Positions 31,020 to 38,776 of a stretch of DNA of 64,000 bases are shown here, piece by piece (the first letter of the stretch is position 1; every line of letters starts with the position of its first letter). The position numbers and the translations under genes were made by a program. Source of the DNA: Actinocrispum wychmicini (GTDB lineage: Bacteria > Actinomycetota > Actinomycetes > Mycobacteriales > Pseudonocardiaceae). Location: positions 1,429,546 to 1,493,545 of the forward strand of contig NZ_SLWS01000001.1 of NCBI RefSeq assembly GCF_004345645.1. Direction: 5' to 3'. The notes beneath the pieces are model-generated. The model searched no databases and had not been told where the DNA came from. It saw only the letters and a program-made list of their open reading frames with translations.

Positions 31020-31560
31020 GGACGACGTCGGCGGCGCGGGCGACGACCTCGCGGCGGGTCCGGCCGCCGGGGTGGTCGGCGGCCAGGAAGTGGCTGCCGA
31101 TGGCCGCGCAGAAGGCGAGCAGGCTGCGGGCCTCGACCTCGTCCGGGTCCGGGCAGTAGACGCCGATCATCTCGCGCAGCAGGTCCATCCGCTGGTTGTC
31201 CACCCGGCGCAGGCGTTCGGCGACGTCGTCGTCGCGGCGGGCCCACTCGCGCACGGCCAGGTCGATGGGCAGCAGGCGCTCCGAGAGGGTCAGCTGGCCG
31301 GCCAGGCGGATCTTCGCGCGGGCGTCGCCGCCCTCCCGCTCGATCCGCGCGAACACCTCGTCGGTGCTCTCCCGTTCCCAGGTGTCCAGCATCGCCGTCA
31401 GCAGCGCGCCACGGTCGGTGAAGTAGCCGTAGAAGCCGCCTTTGGTGACGCCGAGCGCTTTGGCCAGCGCCTCGACCCGGACGGCGTCCGGGCCGCCGGC
31501 GGCCAGCGCCCGCAGTCCCTCCTCGATCCACATGCCGCGCGGTGTCCGGAGCGAACCCAC
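30946..31560 (-). CDS. TetR-family transcriptional regulator
   Basis: A 204-residue TetR repressor. The N-terminal HTH is VEALAKALGVTKGGFYGYFTDRGALLTAMLDTWE (residues about 29-62), and the ligand-binding helices are of the TetR_C type. GTG 31560 has AGGAGG upstream. It is divergent from a DUF2867 gene, and two matching palindromes lie between them. The long 3' overlap with the hydrolase gene could allow antisense interference. Confidence 0.87.
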   Translation of the reverse strand: MGSLRTPRGMWIEEGLRALAAGGPDAVRVEALAKALGVTKGGFYGYFTDRGALLTAMLDTWERESTDEVFARIEREGGDARAKIRLAGQLTLSERLLPIDLAVREWARRDDDVAERLRRVDNQRMDLLREMIGVYCPDPDEVEARSLLAFCAAIGSHFLAADHPGGRTRREVVARAADVVLSPMDAAPGPATPAPPGTPLGRRP

Positions 31561-31612
31561 GACGTGCCTCCTCTCTCCCTCCGACGACCGAGGCGTCTCC
31601 CTCCCAAGAGTG

Positions 31613-31661
31613 ATACGTCACCGTATAACAGGCGTTAGCCTCGCGTTGTACGCCATCGTAT
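31613..31661. promoter_or_regulatory. Tandem TetR operator candidates
   Basis: ATACGTCACCGTAT (31613-31626) and GTACGCCATCGTAT (31648-31661) share the form RTACG-N4-CGTAT with centres 35 bases apart, in the gap between the divergent TetR and DUF2867 genes. The second lies just before the DUF2867 ribosome binding site, well placed for repression. Confidence 0.6.
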
Positions 31662-31679
31662 ACAAGGAGGCCGGGGACC

Positions 31680-32276
31680 GTGACCCGAATCGACAAGAGT
31701 GCCTACACCGGGCGGTCGTGGCGCGTCCAGGAATTCACCGAGGACTTCCGGATCGAGGACGTCTGGGCGTTCCGTACCCCCGGAGCCGGACCACACGACT
31801 TCCCGGCGATGCTCGCCGCGCTGCGGGCGGCCGGGACACCCGCGAAACAGCCCTGGTGGATCCGGTCGCTGTTCGAGGCCCGCTGGAAGCTCGGCGCGCT
31901 CCTCGGCTGGGACAAATCGTCAACCGGCGTCGGCGGCAGAGTCACCTCGCTCCGCGACCGAATGCCCGACGACCTCCGCACCGCCCCGCGCGGCCTGGAC
32001 AGCGCCGACCTACCGCTCAAAACGATCTACGAACTGGACACCGAGTGTGCCCGTGAGCTGGCGAACAAGACCGTGCACGGCGTGATGCACCTCGGCTGGG
32101 CGCAGCGGACCGACGGCGACTACGAGCTGCTGATGACCGTCCTCGTCAAACCCAACGGAACCTTCGGCCGGCTCTACATGGCCGCCATCGCCCCCTTCCG
32201 CTACCTCGTCGTCTATCCGGCGCTGACCCGGCAGTGGGAGCGCGCGTGGCGGGAACGGGCGGACGTGTCCCGGTGA
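31680..32276 (+). CDS. DUF2867-domain protein
   Basis: A 198-residue protein with DUF2867 character: YTGRSWRVQEFTEDFRIEDVWAFRTPGAG, an internal WWIRSLFEARWKLG helix and a C-terminal GRLYMAAIAPFRYLVVYPALTRQWERAW. The domain is often found with SDR-type or TetR-controlled genes and may belong to the SRPBCC-like lipid-binding fold; no reaction is known. GTG 31680 has AGGAGG nine bases upstream. It is probably repressed by the neighbouring TetR protein through the palindromes. Confidence 0.8.
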   Translation: MTRIDKSAYTGRSWRVQEFTEDFRIEDVWAFRTPGAGPHDFPAMLAALRAAGTPAKQPWWIRSLFEARWKLGALLGWDKSSTGVGGRVTSLRDRMPDDLRTAPRGLDSADLPLKTIYELDTECARELANKTVHGVMHLGWAQRTDGDYELLMTVLVKPNGTFGRLYMAAIAPFRYLVVYPALTRQWERAWRERADVSR

Positions 32277-32309
32277 CTAAATGGGCTGGCTGGGTACCGC
32301 GAACACGAC

Positions 32310-32762
32310 CTAGTCGCGTTTCTCCGCGATGCCCCGCAACGAGTCGCGGATGCCCGCGGGGTCGGCGCCGAAGAACCTGGCGTCCACGTCCTGCGCGATG
32401 ACGATCGCCTGGCGCGCCAGCTCGCGGCCCTGGGGAGTGAGGGTCAGGCGCAGCGAACGGGCGTTGGACTGGTGTGCCAGGCGGGCGATCAGGCCATGGT
32501 CGGCCAACGTGCGCACCACCCTGGAGGTCATCTGGCGGTCGGTGCCCGCGCCGTCCGCCACCTCCTGCTGGCCGGGCGGGCCGCCGCCGACGGTCTCCAA
32601 CCAGCCCACGGTGGCCAGCAGGATGAACTGGGTGTGCGTCAGGCCGAGCCGCCGCAGCCGGCCGTCGAGTTCGGCCTTCCACGCCAGCGCCGCCTGGTGC
32701 AGCCAGTAACCGGGGGAGGCCAGCGGGCCGCTCAGGCCACCTGCTCCTCGAGTGCCTTCCAT
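32310..32762 (-). CDS. MarR-family transcriptional regulator
   Basis: A 150-residue winged-helix regulator: helical dimer region YWLHQAALAWKAELDGRLRRLGLTHTQFILLATV, recognition helix in ADGAGTDRQMTSRVVRTLADHGLIARL, and a wing with ARSLRLTLTPQG. ATG 32762 lies inside the end of the SRPBCC gene (31-base overlap), indicating translational coupling. The much longer reading frame upstream is an overlap artefact. Two tandem palindromes in front of the SRPBCC gene are the likely binding sites. Confidence 0.85.
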   Translation of the reverse strand: MEGTRGAGGLSGPLASPGYWLHQAALAWKAELDGRLRRLGLTHTQFILLATVGWLETVGGGPPGQQEVADGAGTDRQMTSRVVRTLADHGLIARLAHQSNARSLRLTLTPQGRELARQAIVIAQDVDARFFGADPAGIRDSLRGIAEKRD

Positions 32763-33145
32763 GTCCTCAGCATGTCCTTCCGCATCCCACGGCCGAAGTA
32801 GAGGCGGAACAACGGCACGAGCGGCCCGGTGACCCGCACGGTCTTGGTACACCGCACCTGGCCGTCGCCGACCGGCTCGAACGTGTTCACGCCGGTGATC
32901 CGCCCGCCCGGCAGGCCGCATTCGGACGCCCACCGGGTGAGTGGGACCACGTCCGTGATCGTCCAGTCGGTGGCCGGCCCGCCGCGCGGCTTCGACCAGC
33001 CGGTGGTGCCGACCTCGAACGTGCCGTCCAGCCGGGCCGCCTCCTCATGCGGGTCCCAGGACGGCCAGTTCGCCACATCGGTGACCACCGCCCAAATGTC
33101 CCGGACCGTGCCGTTGATGACGGCTTCCTCGCGGATCTCGTACAT
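32732..33145 (-). CDS. SRPBCC-family (START-like) protein
   Basis: A 137-residue protein of the polyketide cyclase/dehydrase and lipid-transport type: MYEIREEAVINGTVRDIWAVVTDVANWPSWDPH is the classic opening strand-helix-helix, with later strands TVRVTGPLVPLF. It could bind a small hydrophobic ligand, or be an AHSA1-like factor. The start has AAGGAGG. It is the first gene of a two-gene operon with the MarR regulator and would be repressed by it. Confidence 0.82.
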   Translation of the reverse strand: MYEIREEAVINGTVRDIWAVVTDVANWPSWDPHEEAARLDGTFEVGTTGWSKPRGGPATDWTITDVVPLTRWASECGLPGGRITGVNTFEPVGDGQVRCTKTVRVTGPLVPLFRLYFGRGMRKDMLRTWKALEEQVA

Positions 33146-33155
33146 GAGCGCCTCC

Positions 33156-33196
33156 TTGGTGTCGCAACACCAAGAGTAGGTGGTGTCACGACACCA
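33156..33196. promoter_or_regulatory. Two tandem MarR operator palindromes
   Basis: TTGGTGTCGCAACACCAA (33156-33173) and TGGTGTCACGACACCA (33181-33196) are perfect palindromes with seven-base arms sharing the half-site TGGTGT, centres 24 bases apart. They sit 11-51 bases upstream of the SRPBCC start, the classic arrangement for MarR autorepression. Confidence 0.75.
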
Positions 33197-33209
33197 AAGC
33201 AAGGGCCTG

Positions 33210-33689
33210 TTACGCGGTCGCGATCGGGGCGACGACCGCGTTCGTCAGCCGGACTAGGTCGTCCGGTGCGAGTTCGACCTCAAGGCCACGTCGTCCGGCC
33301 GAGCAGAACAGCGTGGCGAACTCAATGGCGGACGTGTCCAGCACGGTGGGCAGACGTTTGCGCTGGCCGAGCGGCGAGATTCCGCCGGCCACGTACCCGG
33401 TCGCCCGTTCCGCGGCCGCGACGTCGGCCATCCGCGCCTTCTTCCCGCCGACCGCGCTCGCCAGGGCCTTCAGGTCGAGCTGGGCGGTCACCGGCACGAT
33501 GCCGACCGTCAACGAGCCGTCCACGTCCGCCAGCAGCGTCTTGAACACCCGCGCCGGCTCCAGCTCCAGCGCCTGCGCCGCCTCCAGGCCGAACGACGCG
33601 GCCCGTGGGTCGTGCTCGTAGGAGTGCAATGTGTGCGGCACACGCTGCTTCGCCAGCAAGGCCGTGCCCGGAGTGCCCTTACCCGCCAT
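33210..33689 (-). CDS. ybaK: YbaK/EbsC-type aminoacyl-tRNA deacylase
   Basis: A 159-residue member of the YbaK family, which hydrolyses mischarged Cys-tRNA(Pro). The sequence has [37 protein letters not shown], the conserved lysine segment, [35 protein letters not shown] with the GG-SP loop, and a final [14 protein letters not shown] 33689 is the family start; the open frame extends far upstream through the sigR region only by chance. It is divergent from sigR. Confidence 0.9.
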   Translation of the reverse strand: MAGKGTPGTALLAKQRVPHTLHSYEHDPRAASFGLEAAQALELEPARVFKTLLADVDGSLTVGIVPVTAQLDLKALASAVGGKKARMADVAAAERATGYVAGGISPLGQRKRLPTVLDTSAIEFATLFCSAGRRGLEVELAPDDLVRLTNAVVAPIATA

Positions 33690-33707
33690 GTGGGGGAGCT
33701 TACGGTC

Positions 33708-33734
33708 GGGAATCACAGCACCCGCAACCGTGTT
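33708..33734 (+). promoter_or_regulatory. SigR/SigH autoregulatory promoter
   Basis: GGGAAT (33708-33713), 18 bases, then GTT (33732-33734) matches the GGAAT-N18-GTT consensus of the Streptomyces SigR regulon. Transcription would start near 33743, upstream of both possible sigR start codons (33759 and 33870), as at the self-controlled promoter of Streptomyces sigR. Confidence 0.75.
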
Positions 33735-33869
33735 TATCCCGGTGTGCTGACCGAGCAGATGACCAAGCCGCGGCGCGCGCAGGCGCCCACTCGGCCGATT
33801 TCGCCCCGCGTATCCTCGAAGGTGTCGCGAGCGACCGGGACGATCGCCGGTCGGTGGGAAGGGAGTCTG

Positions 33870-34496
33870 GTGCCGGGCACCGAAACCCAGGTGAGCAAGG
33901 AACCGGAGAGCGCGCAGGAGCGGGCCGCCCGGTTCGAACGGGACGCCATGCCCATGTTGGACCAGCTGTACTCGGCCGCGCTGCGGATGACCCGCAACCC
34001 CGCGGACGCCGAGGACCTGGTCCAGGAGACGTACCTGAAGGCGTTCGGCGCGTTCGCGTCGTTCTCCGAGGGCACGAACCTCAAGGCGTGGCTGTACCGG
34101 ATCCTCACCAACACCTACATCAACGGCTATCGCAAGCGGCAGCGCCAGCCGCTGCAGCAGCCGACCGACGAGATCACGGACTGGCAGCTCGCGCAGGCCG
34201 AGTCGCACACGTCGAGCGGGCTGCGGTCGGCCGAGGTCGAGGCGATGGACAACCTGCCGGACGACGATGTGAAGCAGGCCTTGCAGCGGCTGCCGGAAGA
34301 GTTCAGGCTCGCGGTGTACCTCGCCGACGTCGAGGGATTCGCTTACAAGGAGATCGCCGAGATCATGGGCACCCCGATCGGGACCGTGATGTCGCGACTG
34401 CACCGCGGCCGCCGCCAGCTCCGCGACATGCTGTCCGACGTCGCGAAGGAGCGGGGATTCCTCAAGTCCGGCGCGGCGGAGGTGGCGGGGTCGTGA
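33870..34496 (+). CDS. sigR: ECF sigma factor SigR (SigH-type), thiol-oxidative stress
   Basis: An ECF12-type sigma factor controlling disulphide-stress genes such as thioredoxin and mycothiol functions. Region 2 is [37 protein letters not shown]...[16 protein letters not shown]; region 4 is [51 protein letters not shown] 33870 has GGGAG at good spacing and gives 208 residues. An in-frame ATG at 33759 would add 37 residues, reminiscent of the long unstable SigR' form of Streptomyces. Its stop overlaps the rsrA start. Confidence 0.94.
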   Translation: MPGTETQVSKEPESAQERAARFERDAMPMLDQLYSAALRMTRNPADAEDLVQETYLKAFGAFASFSEGTNLKAWLYRILTNTYINGYRKRQRQPLQQPTDEITDWQLAQAESHTSSGLRSAEVEAMDNLPDDDVKQALQRLPEEFRLAVYLADVEGFAYKEIAEIMGTPIGTVMSRLHRGRRQLRDMLSDVAKERGFLKSGAAEVAGS

Positions 34497-34801
34497 GCTG
34501 CGGAGACCACCACGAGACGGACTGCTCCGAAGTCCTCAACGAGGTGTGGCTGTTCCTGGACGGTGAGTGCGACGGAGACCGCAAGGAGCTGCTTCGGCAG
34601 CACCTCGACGAATGCAACCCGTGCCTGCAGGAATACGGCCTCGACGAGCACCTGAAGGCGCTGCTGGCCAAGAAGTGCGGCGGTGACCACGCGTCCACCG
34701 AGTTCAAGGAGCGGCTGCGCGCCCAGATCCGCCGGACCGTGGTGGAGCAGGGCGGCGTCACCGTGGAGACCACCACCGTGCAGGTGGAACTGACTGAATG
34801 A
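34493..34801 (+). CDS. rsrA: Zinc-containing redox anti-sigma factor RsrA (RshA-type)
   Basis: A 102-residue ZAS-family anti-sigma factor that holds SigR until disulphide stress oxidises its cysteines and releases zinc. The HxxxCxxC signature is HLDECNPC at residues about 39-46, with a further cysteine in TDCSEVL. GTG 34493 overlaps the sigR stop (GTGA), ensuring coupled translation. A terminator follows at once. Confidence 0.93.
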   Translation: MSCGDHHETDCSEVLNEVWLFLDGECDGDRKELLRQHLDECNPCLQEYGLDEHLKALLAKKCGGDHASTEFKERLRAQIRRTVVEQGGVTVETTTVQVELTE

Positions 34802-34802
34802 A

Positions 34803-34832
34803 CGAAGCCCCCAGGCTCTGCCGGGGGCTTCG
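34803..34832. terminator. Bidirectional terminator between rsrA and bL37
   Basis: CGAAGCCCCC (34803-34812) pairs with GGGGGCTTCG (34823-34832) across a ten-base loop. It lies between the convergent ends of rsrA and the bL37 gene. Confidence 0.85.
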
Positions 34833-34838
34833 TCTCGG

Positions 34839-34913
34839 TCAGCTGTTCGGGCGGTTGCCGTGGTTCGCGCCACCCTTTTTACGGTCGCGACGCTTGCGAG
34901 CGCGCTTCGACAT
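34839..34913 (-). CDS. Ribosomal microprotein bL37
   Basis: A 24-residue gene on the minus strand: it reads MSKRARKRRDRKKGG followed by ANHGNRPNS. This is the actinobacterial large-subunit protein bL37 (AKRGRKKRDRK...ANHGKRPN in relatives), which sits in the 50S subunit core. AGGAG lies six bases before the ATG. It is too short for ordinary gene finding and is tucked between rsrA and pdtaS, convergent with rsrA. Confidence 0.9.
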   Translation of the reverse strand: MSKRARKRRDRKKGGANHGNRPNS

Positions 34914-35011
34914 GCGAGTCTCCTACTACTGCGGTACTTGTTCACCTCATTGTGACAGGTCCGCCGGGCGGGCCTGGACCATGGTTGGATCTAGTCGGGG
35001 TGGAGGGAACG

Positions 35012-36520
35012 GTGTCGACACTCGCTGACCTGCTGGCCGAGCACACCGGCCTGCCCGGGGGTGCGGTCGATCACCTGCAGAAGGTGGTCGCGGAGTGGCA
35101 GCTGCTGTCCGACCTGTCGTTCGCGGACTTCCTGCTGTGGGTGCCGTACGTGCAGGACCTGGACGGCGAAGGCGACCACCTGGACGGCGAGTTCCTGTGC
35201 GTCGCGCACGCCCGGCCCACCACGGCGCCGACAGCCCACCCGGAAGACGTCGTCGGCACGTTCATCAAGGTGACCGACCACCCGCAGCTGCGGCGCGCGG
35301 TGGTGGAGCGGCGGATCTGCCGTGAGGAGGATCCGCACTGGTACCTCGGGGTGCCGGTGCGCCGGGAGACGATCCCCGTGGTCTACGACGGCGACGTCAT
35401 CGGCGTGCTGTCCCGGGAGACGAACCTGGCTGTGCCGCGGGTGCCGAGCCCGCTGGAGATCGCGTACCTGGGCAGCGCCGGCGACCTGTGCCAGATGGTC
35501 GCGGACGGCACGTTCCCGTCGATGGAGCCGACCGCGGACGTGCACACCAGCCCGCGCGTCGGCGACGGGCTCATCAGGGTCGACGCGAACGGCGCGGTGA
35601 TCTTCGCGAGCCCGAACGCTTTGTCGGCGTACCACCGGATGGGGCACGCGGCGGACCTCGTCGGCATGCGGCTGGCGCCGTTGACCCGGTCGCTGATCGC
35701 GGATCCGTTCGACGCGACCGAGGTCGCGCAGCGCGTGCTCGCCGCGGTCGACGGGCAGCCGAGCATGCGGACCGAGGCGGAGTCGCGCCGTGGGGCGGTC
35801 GTGCTGTTCCGGGCGCTTCCCTTGCGTCCCTTGGACAATCCGGCCGGCGCACTGGTGCTGGTCCGGGACGTGACCGAGGTGAAACGCCGGGACCGGGCGT
35901 TGTTGAGCAAGGACGCGACGATCCGGGAGATCCACCATCGCGTCAAGAACAACCTGCAGACCGTGGCCGCGTTGCTGCGTCTGCAATCCCGGCGGACGAA
36001 CAGTGCCGAGGCCAAGGCCGCGCTCGCGGAGTCCGTGCGGCGGGTCGCGGCGATCGCGATGGTGCACGAGACGCTGTCGATGTCCGTGGACGAGCGCGTC
36101 GACCTGGACAAGTTGTTGGACAAGGTGATCCCGGTCGTCGGCGACGTCGCGGTGGCCGAGTCGCACGTGAAGGTGCGGCGGGTCGGGCAGTTCGGGATCG
36201 TGTCCGCCGAACTGGCCACGCCGTTGGTGATGGTGGTGTCGGAGCTCGCGCAGAACGCGGTGGAACACGCGTTTCCGGCCGGTCAGGGCGGTGAGGTCAC
36301 CATCTCGGCGGACCGCTCGGCGCGGTGGCTGGATGTCGCCATCTCCGACGACGGCCGCGGTCTGCCGCGCGGATTCTCGTTGGAACGCACCGACGGTTTG
36401 GGGCTGCAGATCGTTCGGACGCTTGTCGAATCCGAACTTCGTGGATCTCTTTCGTTGCGGCGGCGGCAACCGCGTGGCACCGAAGCGGTTCTTCGGGTCC
36501 CACTTTCACACCGCCGGTAG
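35012..36520 (+). CDS. pdtaS: Sensor histidine kinase PdtaS
   Basis: A cytosolic sensor kinase of 502 residues, the M. tuberculosis PdtaS length. The N-terminus is GAF-like (HLQKVVAEWQLLSDLSFADFLLWVP), the middle a PAS domain (DGLIRVDANGAVIFASPNALSAYHRMG), then the HisKA_2 phospho-acceptor TIREIHHRVKNNLQTVAALLRLQSRR and HATPase_c with VVSELAQNAVEHAF and SDDGRGLP. Its partner PdtaR is an ANTAR RNA-binding antiterminator, encoded elsewhere. GTG 35012 has GGAGGG. In mycobacteria it also lies between sigH and whiB1. Confidence 0.93.
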   Translation: MSTLADLLAEHTGLPGGAVDHLQKVVAEWQLLSDLSFADFLLWVPYVQDLDGEGDHLDGEFLCVAHARPTTAPTAHPEDVVGTFIKVTDHPQLRRAVVERRICREEDPHWYLGVPVRRETIPVVYDGDVIGVLSRETNLAVPRVPSPLEIAYLGSAGDLCQMVADGTFPSMEPTADVHTSPRVGDGLIRVDANGAVIFASPNALSAYHRMGHAADLVGMRLAPLTRSLIADPFDATEVAQRVLAAVDGQPSMRTEAESRRGAVVLFRALPLRPLDNPAGALVLVRDVTEVKRRDRALLSKDATIREIHHRVKNNLQTVAALLRLQSRRTNSAEAKAALAESVRRVAAIAMVHETLSMSVDERVDLDKLLDKVIPVVGDVAVAESHVKVRRVGQFGIVSAELATPLVMVVSELAQNAVEHAFPAGQGGEVTISADRSARWLDVAISDDGRGLPRGFSLERTDGLGLQIVRTLVESELRGSLSLRRRQPRGTEAVLRVPLSHRR

Positions 36521-36528
36521 AAAACCCA

Positions 36529-36563
36529 AAGGCCCTGTCCCGACCGATGGGGGACAGGGCCTT
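36529..36563. terminator. Terminator between pdtaS and whiB1
   Basis: AAGGCCCTGTCCC (36529-36541) is perfectly complementary to GGGACAGGGCCTT (36551-36563) with a nine-base loop. It serves two convergent genes. Confidence 0.88.
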
Positions 36564-36597
36564 CAGGTGCTTGTGTTACGCGGGTATTCGCAGAGCC

Positions 36598-36852
36598 TCA
36601 GGCGTTGCTGCGCGCCCGGGTGCGAGCGTTGCGCCGCTTCAGGGCACGGCGCTCGTCCTCGCTCATTCCGCCCCAAACGCCTGCGTCCTGGCCACTTTCG
36701 AGGGCCCAGGACAGGCACGAGGAGGTCGCGGGGCAGCGGTGGCAAACGCCCTTCGCCTCGGCTATCTGCAGCAGCGCGGGACCACTGTTTCCAACTGGGA
36801 AGAACAGCTCAGGGTCCTCGTCACGGCAGGCCGCGCGGTGGCGCCAGTCCAT
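36598..36852 (-). CDS. whiB1: WhiB1-type iron-sulphur transcription factor
   Basis: An 84-residue Wbl protein, nearly identical to M. tuberculosis WhiB1. The four cluster-ligating cysteines are C9 (AACRDEDPELFFP), C37 and C40 (VCHRCPA) and C46 (SCLSWAL). The GVWGGMSEDERRALKRRNARTRAR turn and basic tail bind DNA. WhiB1 is an essential NO-sensitive [4Fe-4S] regulator that also binds the primary sigma factor. The gene is convergent with pdtaS and has palindromic elements upstream. Confidence 0.96.
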   Translation of the reverse strand: MDWRHRAACRDEDPELFFPVGNSGPALLQIAEAKGVCHRCPATSSCLSWALESGQDAGVWGGMSEDERRALKRRNARTRARSNA

Positions 36853-36918
36853 TGTTCCTAGCTCCTTGCCAGGCGCGCTTCGTCGCGCCAGTCGATGTCA
36901 TTCGGTCGTCGGGGTGCT

Positions 36919-36934
36919 TGTGAATGCTTTCACG
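36919..36934 (-). promoter_or_regulatory. Crp-type binding site upstream of whiB1
   Basis: TGTGAATGCTTTCACG matches TGTGA-N6-TCACA at nine of ten conserved positions and lies 67-82 bases upstream of the whiB1 start. Mycobacterial whiB1 is controlled by the cAMP receptor protein through such a site. A second perfect palindrome, GGTGAGT-GA-ACTCACC, lies further up at 36969-36984. Confidence 0.55.
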
Positions 36935-37064
36935 AACCAGCCGGATGTCAAGAGGTCTTCTGCAGTCCGGTGAGTGAACTCACCCAAAAGATCGACGTCG
37001 CGATGTATCTCCGGACGTTGCGTGACCTCGTGTCACACGCCCGGTATCTCAAGTACCCGGTCGG

Positions 37065-37988
37065 TCAGATGGCAACCGTCAATGCCTTCGGAACCGACGT
37101 GAACTCGACGTTTGTCCGCTCGCCGTACAGGTCACCGTCCACCTGGAGGCGAACCGGCTCCTCGGCGGTGACCCTGATCTGCTCAACATCATCGCGCCGC
37201 AGAAGCTTCCCGCCGCGCTGGTTTCCACGTTTGGACACGGCCTGCCGGACCGCACGCAGAACCGTCGGCATCCGAAGCGTGCTCAGCGAGTACAGGCCGA
37301 GGCCGCCGTCGAACGTGGTGCCCGCGTTCAGGTGCACCGGGCGATTGCCCAGGTAGGACCACGGGTCGGTGTTCGACACGAACGCCATCCGCATGCCGTT
37401 GTGCGGCTGTTCGCCGGGCAGTTCGATCTGCAGCTGCGGCTGGCCGTTGGCCGGTTTGAAGTACGTGGCCACGGCGATCCGCGCGTACAGCCACGGGCTG
37501 GTCTCCTTGCCCCGCCGCCGGTCCACGCCGGCCACCACGTCGGCGTCCCAGCCGACCCCGGCGTTGAACGTGAAGTACCGGCTGTCGGTCCCCCAGGACG
37601 CCCGGCCGAGCCCGACCGTGCGGCTGCGGCCTTCCTCCAGCGCGGTCAACAGGACATGGGTCGCCTCGACCGGGTTGCGCGGCAGGCCGAGGGCGCGGGC
37701 GAACACGTTCGCCGAGCCGCCGGGCACGACACCGAGCATCGGCCGGTGCCCCTGGTCCTTGGTGAGCAGGCCGTTCACGACCTCGTTGACGGTGCCGTCG
37801 CCGCCGTGCGCGACGACCAGGTCGACGCCTTCCTCGGCGGCACGGGCCGCCGCGGCCATCGCGTGGCCCCGGTAGTCGGTCTCGATGACGTCCAGCTTGA
37901 CCTCGCTGGCCAGGGCGTGGGCAAGCACGTCCCGCCCGGCCGGCGTGGTCGCCGTCGCCTGAGGGTTCACCACCAGCACTGCGCGCAT
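37065..37988 (-). CDS. Diacylglycerol/lipid kinase family protein
   Basis: A 307-residue DAGK catalytic-domain protein: VLVVNPQATATTPAGRDVLAHALA opens the fold, VVAHGGDGTVNEVVNGL is the GGDGT nucleotide motif, and GVVPGGSANVFARALGLP the second glycine motif. The C-terminal half supplies the beta-rich domain. It phosphorylates diacylglycerol or a related lipid with ATP. ATG 37988 is the family start, and the longer frame is spurious. It corresponds to the gene next to whiB1 in mycobacteria. Confidence 0.93.
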   Translation of the reverse strand: MRAVLVVNPQATATTPAGRDVLAHALASEVKLDVIETDYRGHAMAAAARAAEEGVDLVVAHGGDGTVNEVVNGLLTKDQGHRPMLGVVPGGSANVFARALGLPRNPVEATHVLLTALEEGRSRTVGLGRASWGTDSRYFTFNAGVGWDADVVAGVDRRRGKETSPWLYARIAVATYFKPANGQPQLQIELPGEQPHNGMRMAFVSNTDPWSYLGNRPVHLNAGTTFDGGLGLYSLSTLRMPTVLRAVRQAVSKRGNQRGGKLLRRDDVEQIRVTAEEPVRLQVDGDLYGERTNVEFTSVPKALTVAI

Positions 37989-38276
37989 TACTGCAGCGTA
38001 AAACAGTGCGTAGACGGACCTGTCCAGCACGGGTATCGATCGAGGGGCATGGGGTAACCCATCCGAGTCGGTTCGTGCCGGCCTGTGACCGTGCTCCCCT
38101 TCGTCATGACATCTGGCTGTCGCGACGAGTGCACCCGGACGACCGATCCGCTCGACAACGACGTTGTAGGGATCATCGCTCGAATCCCGGTGCGATGGGA
38201 CCGGCTGATTGGGTGGCATACGATCGGTTACCACGTACCGAAAGTCACAACCCTGCATCAACCAGGAAGTTTCTCC

Positions 38277-38675
38277 GTGACCACCAAATCCGCCGTGCCT
38301 GGCACGGTCAGAGCGGCCGGCGTGTTCGTCGCCGCCGAGGGCGCCGCCGGTGTCGTGTTCGCCATCGTCCTGCTGGTCGCAGGCAGTTCCGGGCCGGGTC
38401 GCAACATCTACGGCGAAGCCGGCTACTTCACGGTCATCTTCGGCGGCGTGATCGCCTGCGGGATCGGCCTGCTGCTCGGCAAACGCTGGGCGCGGGGCCC
38501 GTCGACGGCCGTGCAGATCCTGCTGCTCGGCGTGGCGTGGTACGCCATGGGCCCGTCCGACCGGCCGGAACTCGGCGTGCCGGTCGCCATGGTGTGCGTC
38601 GCCGTGCTGGTGCTGCTGTTCCGGGCGCCGTCGCGGGCATGGGCTGACGGATACGCCCAAGAAGATGCGAAATAG
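38277..38675 (+). CDS. Small integral membrane protein, Rv3217c-like
   Basis: A 132-residue protein with four predicted transmembrane segments (AAGVFVAAEGAAGVVFAIVLLVAG, FTVIFGGVIACGIGLLLG, VQILLLGVAWYAMG, VPVAMVCVAVLVLLF). GTG 38277 has AGGAAG upstream, and residues before it do not look like family sequence. A similar membrane gene lies beside whiB1 and the diacylglycerol kinase in mycobacteria. The function is unknown. Confidence 0.72.
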   Translation: MTTKSAVPGTVRAAGVFVAAEGAAGVVFAIVLLVAGSSGPGRNIYGEAGYFTVIFGGVIACGIGLLLGKRWARGPSTAVQILLLGVAWYAMGPSDRPELGVPVAMVCVAVLVLLFRAPSRAWADGYAQEDAK

Positions 38676-38776
38676 TACTTTTGTCGGTTACTAGCGATCA
38701 CTCGGACGGGCGACCCTACGGACGTCCCTGATTCCACCCTGTGGCGGCCCACGGGCCGCGGAATCGAGTGATCCGT

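Noticed and set aside
37022..37036. GTGAC-N5-GTCAC as a second Crp site before whiB1
   Set aside because: The spacing between GTGA and TCAC is seven bases instead of six, and it lies 170 bases upstream of the start.
36895..37356. Plus-strand frame upstream of whiB1 and across the kinase end (153 residues)
   Set aside because: Mostly antisense to the diacylglycerol kinase gene; only the first part is intergenic and lacks a ribosome binding site.
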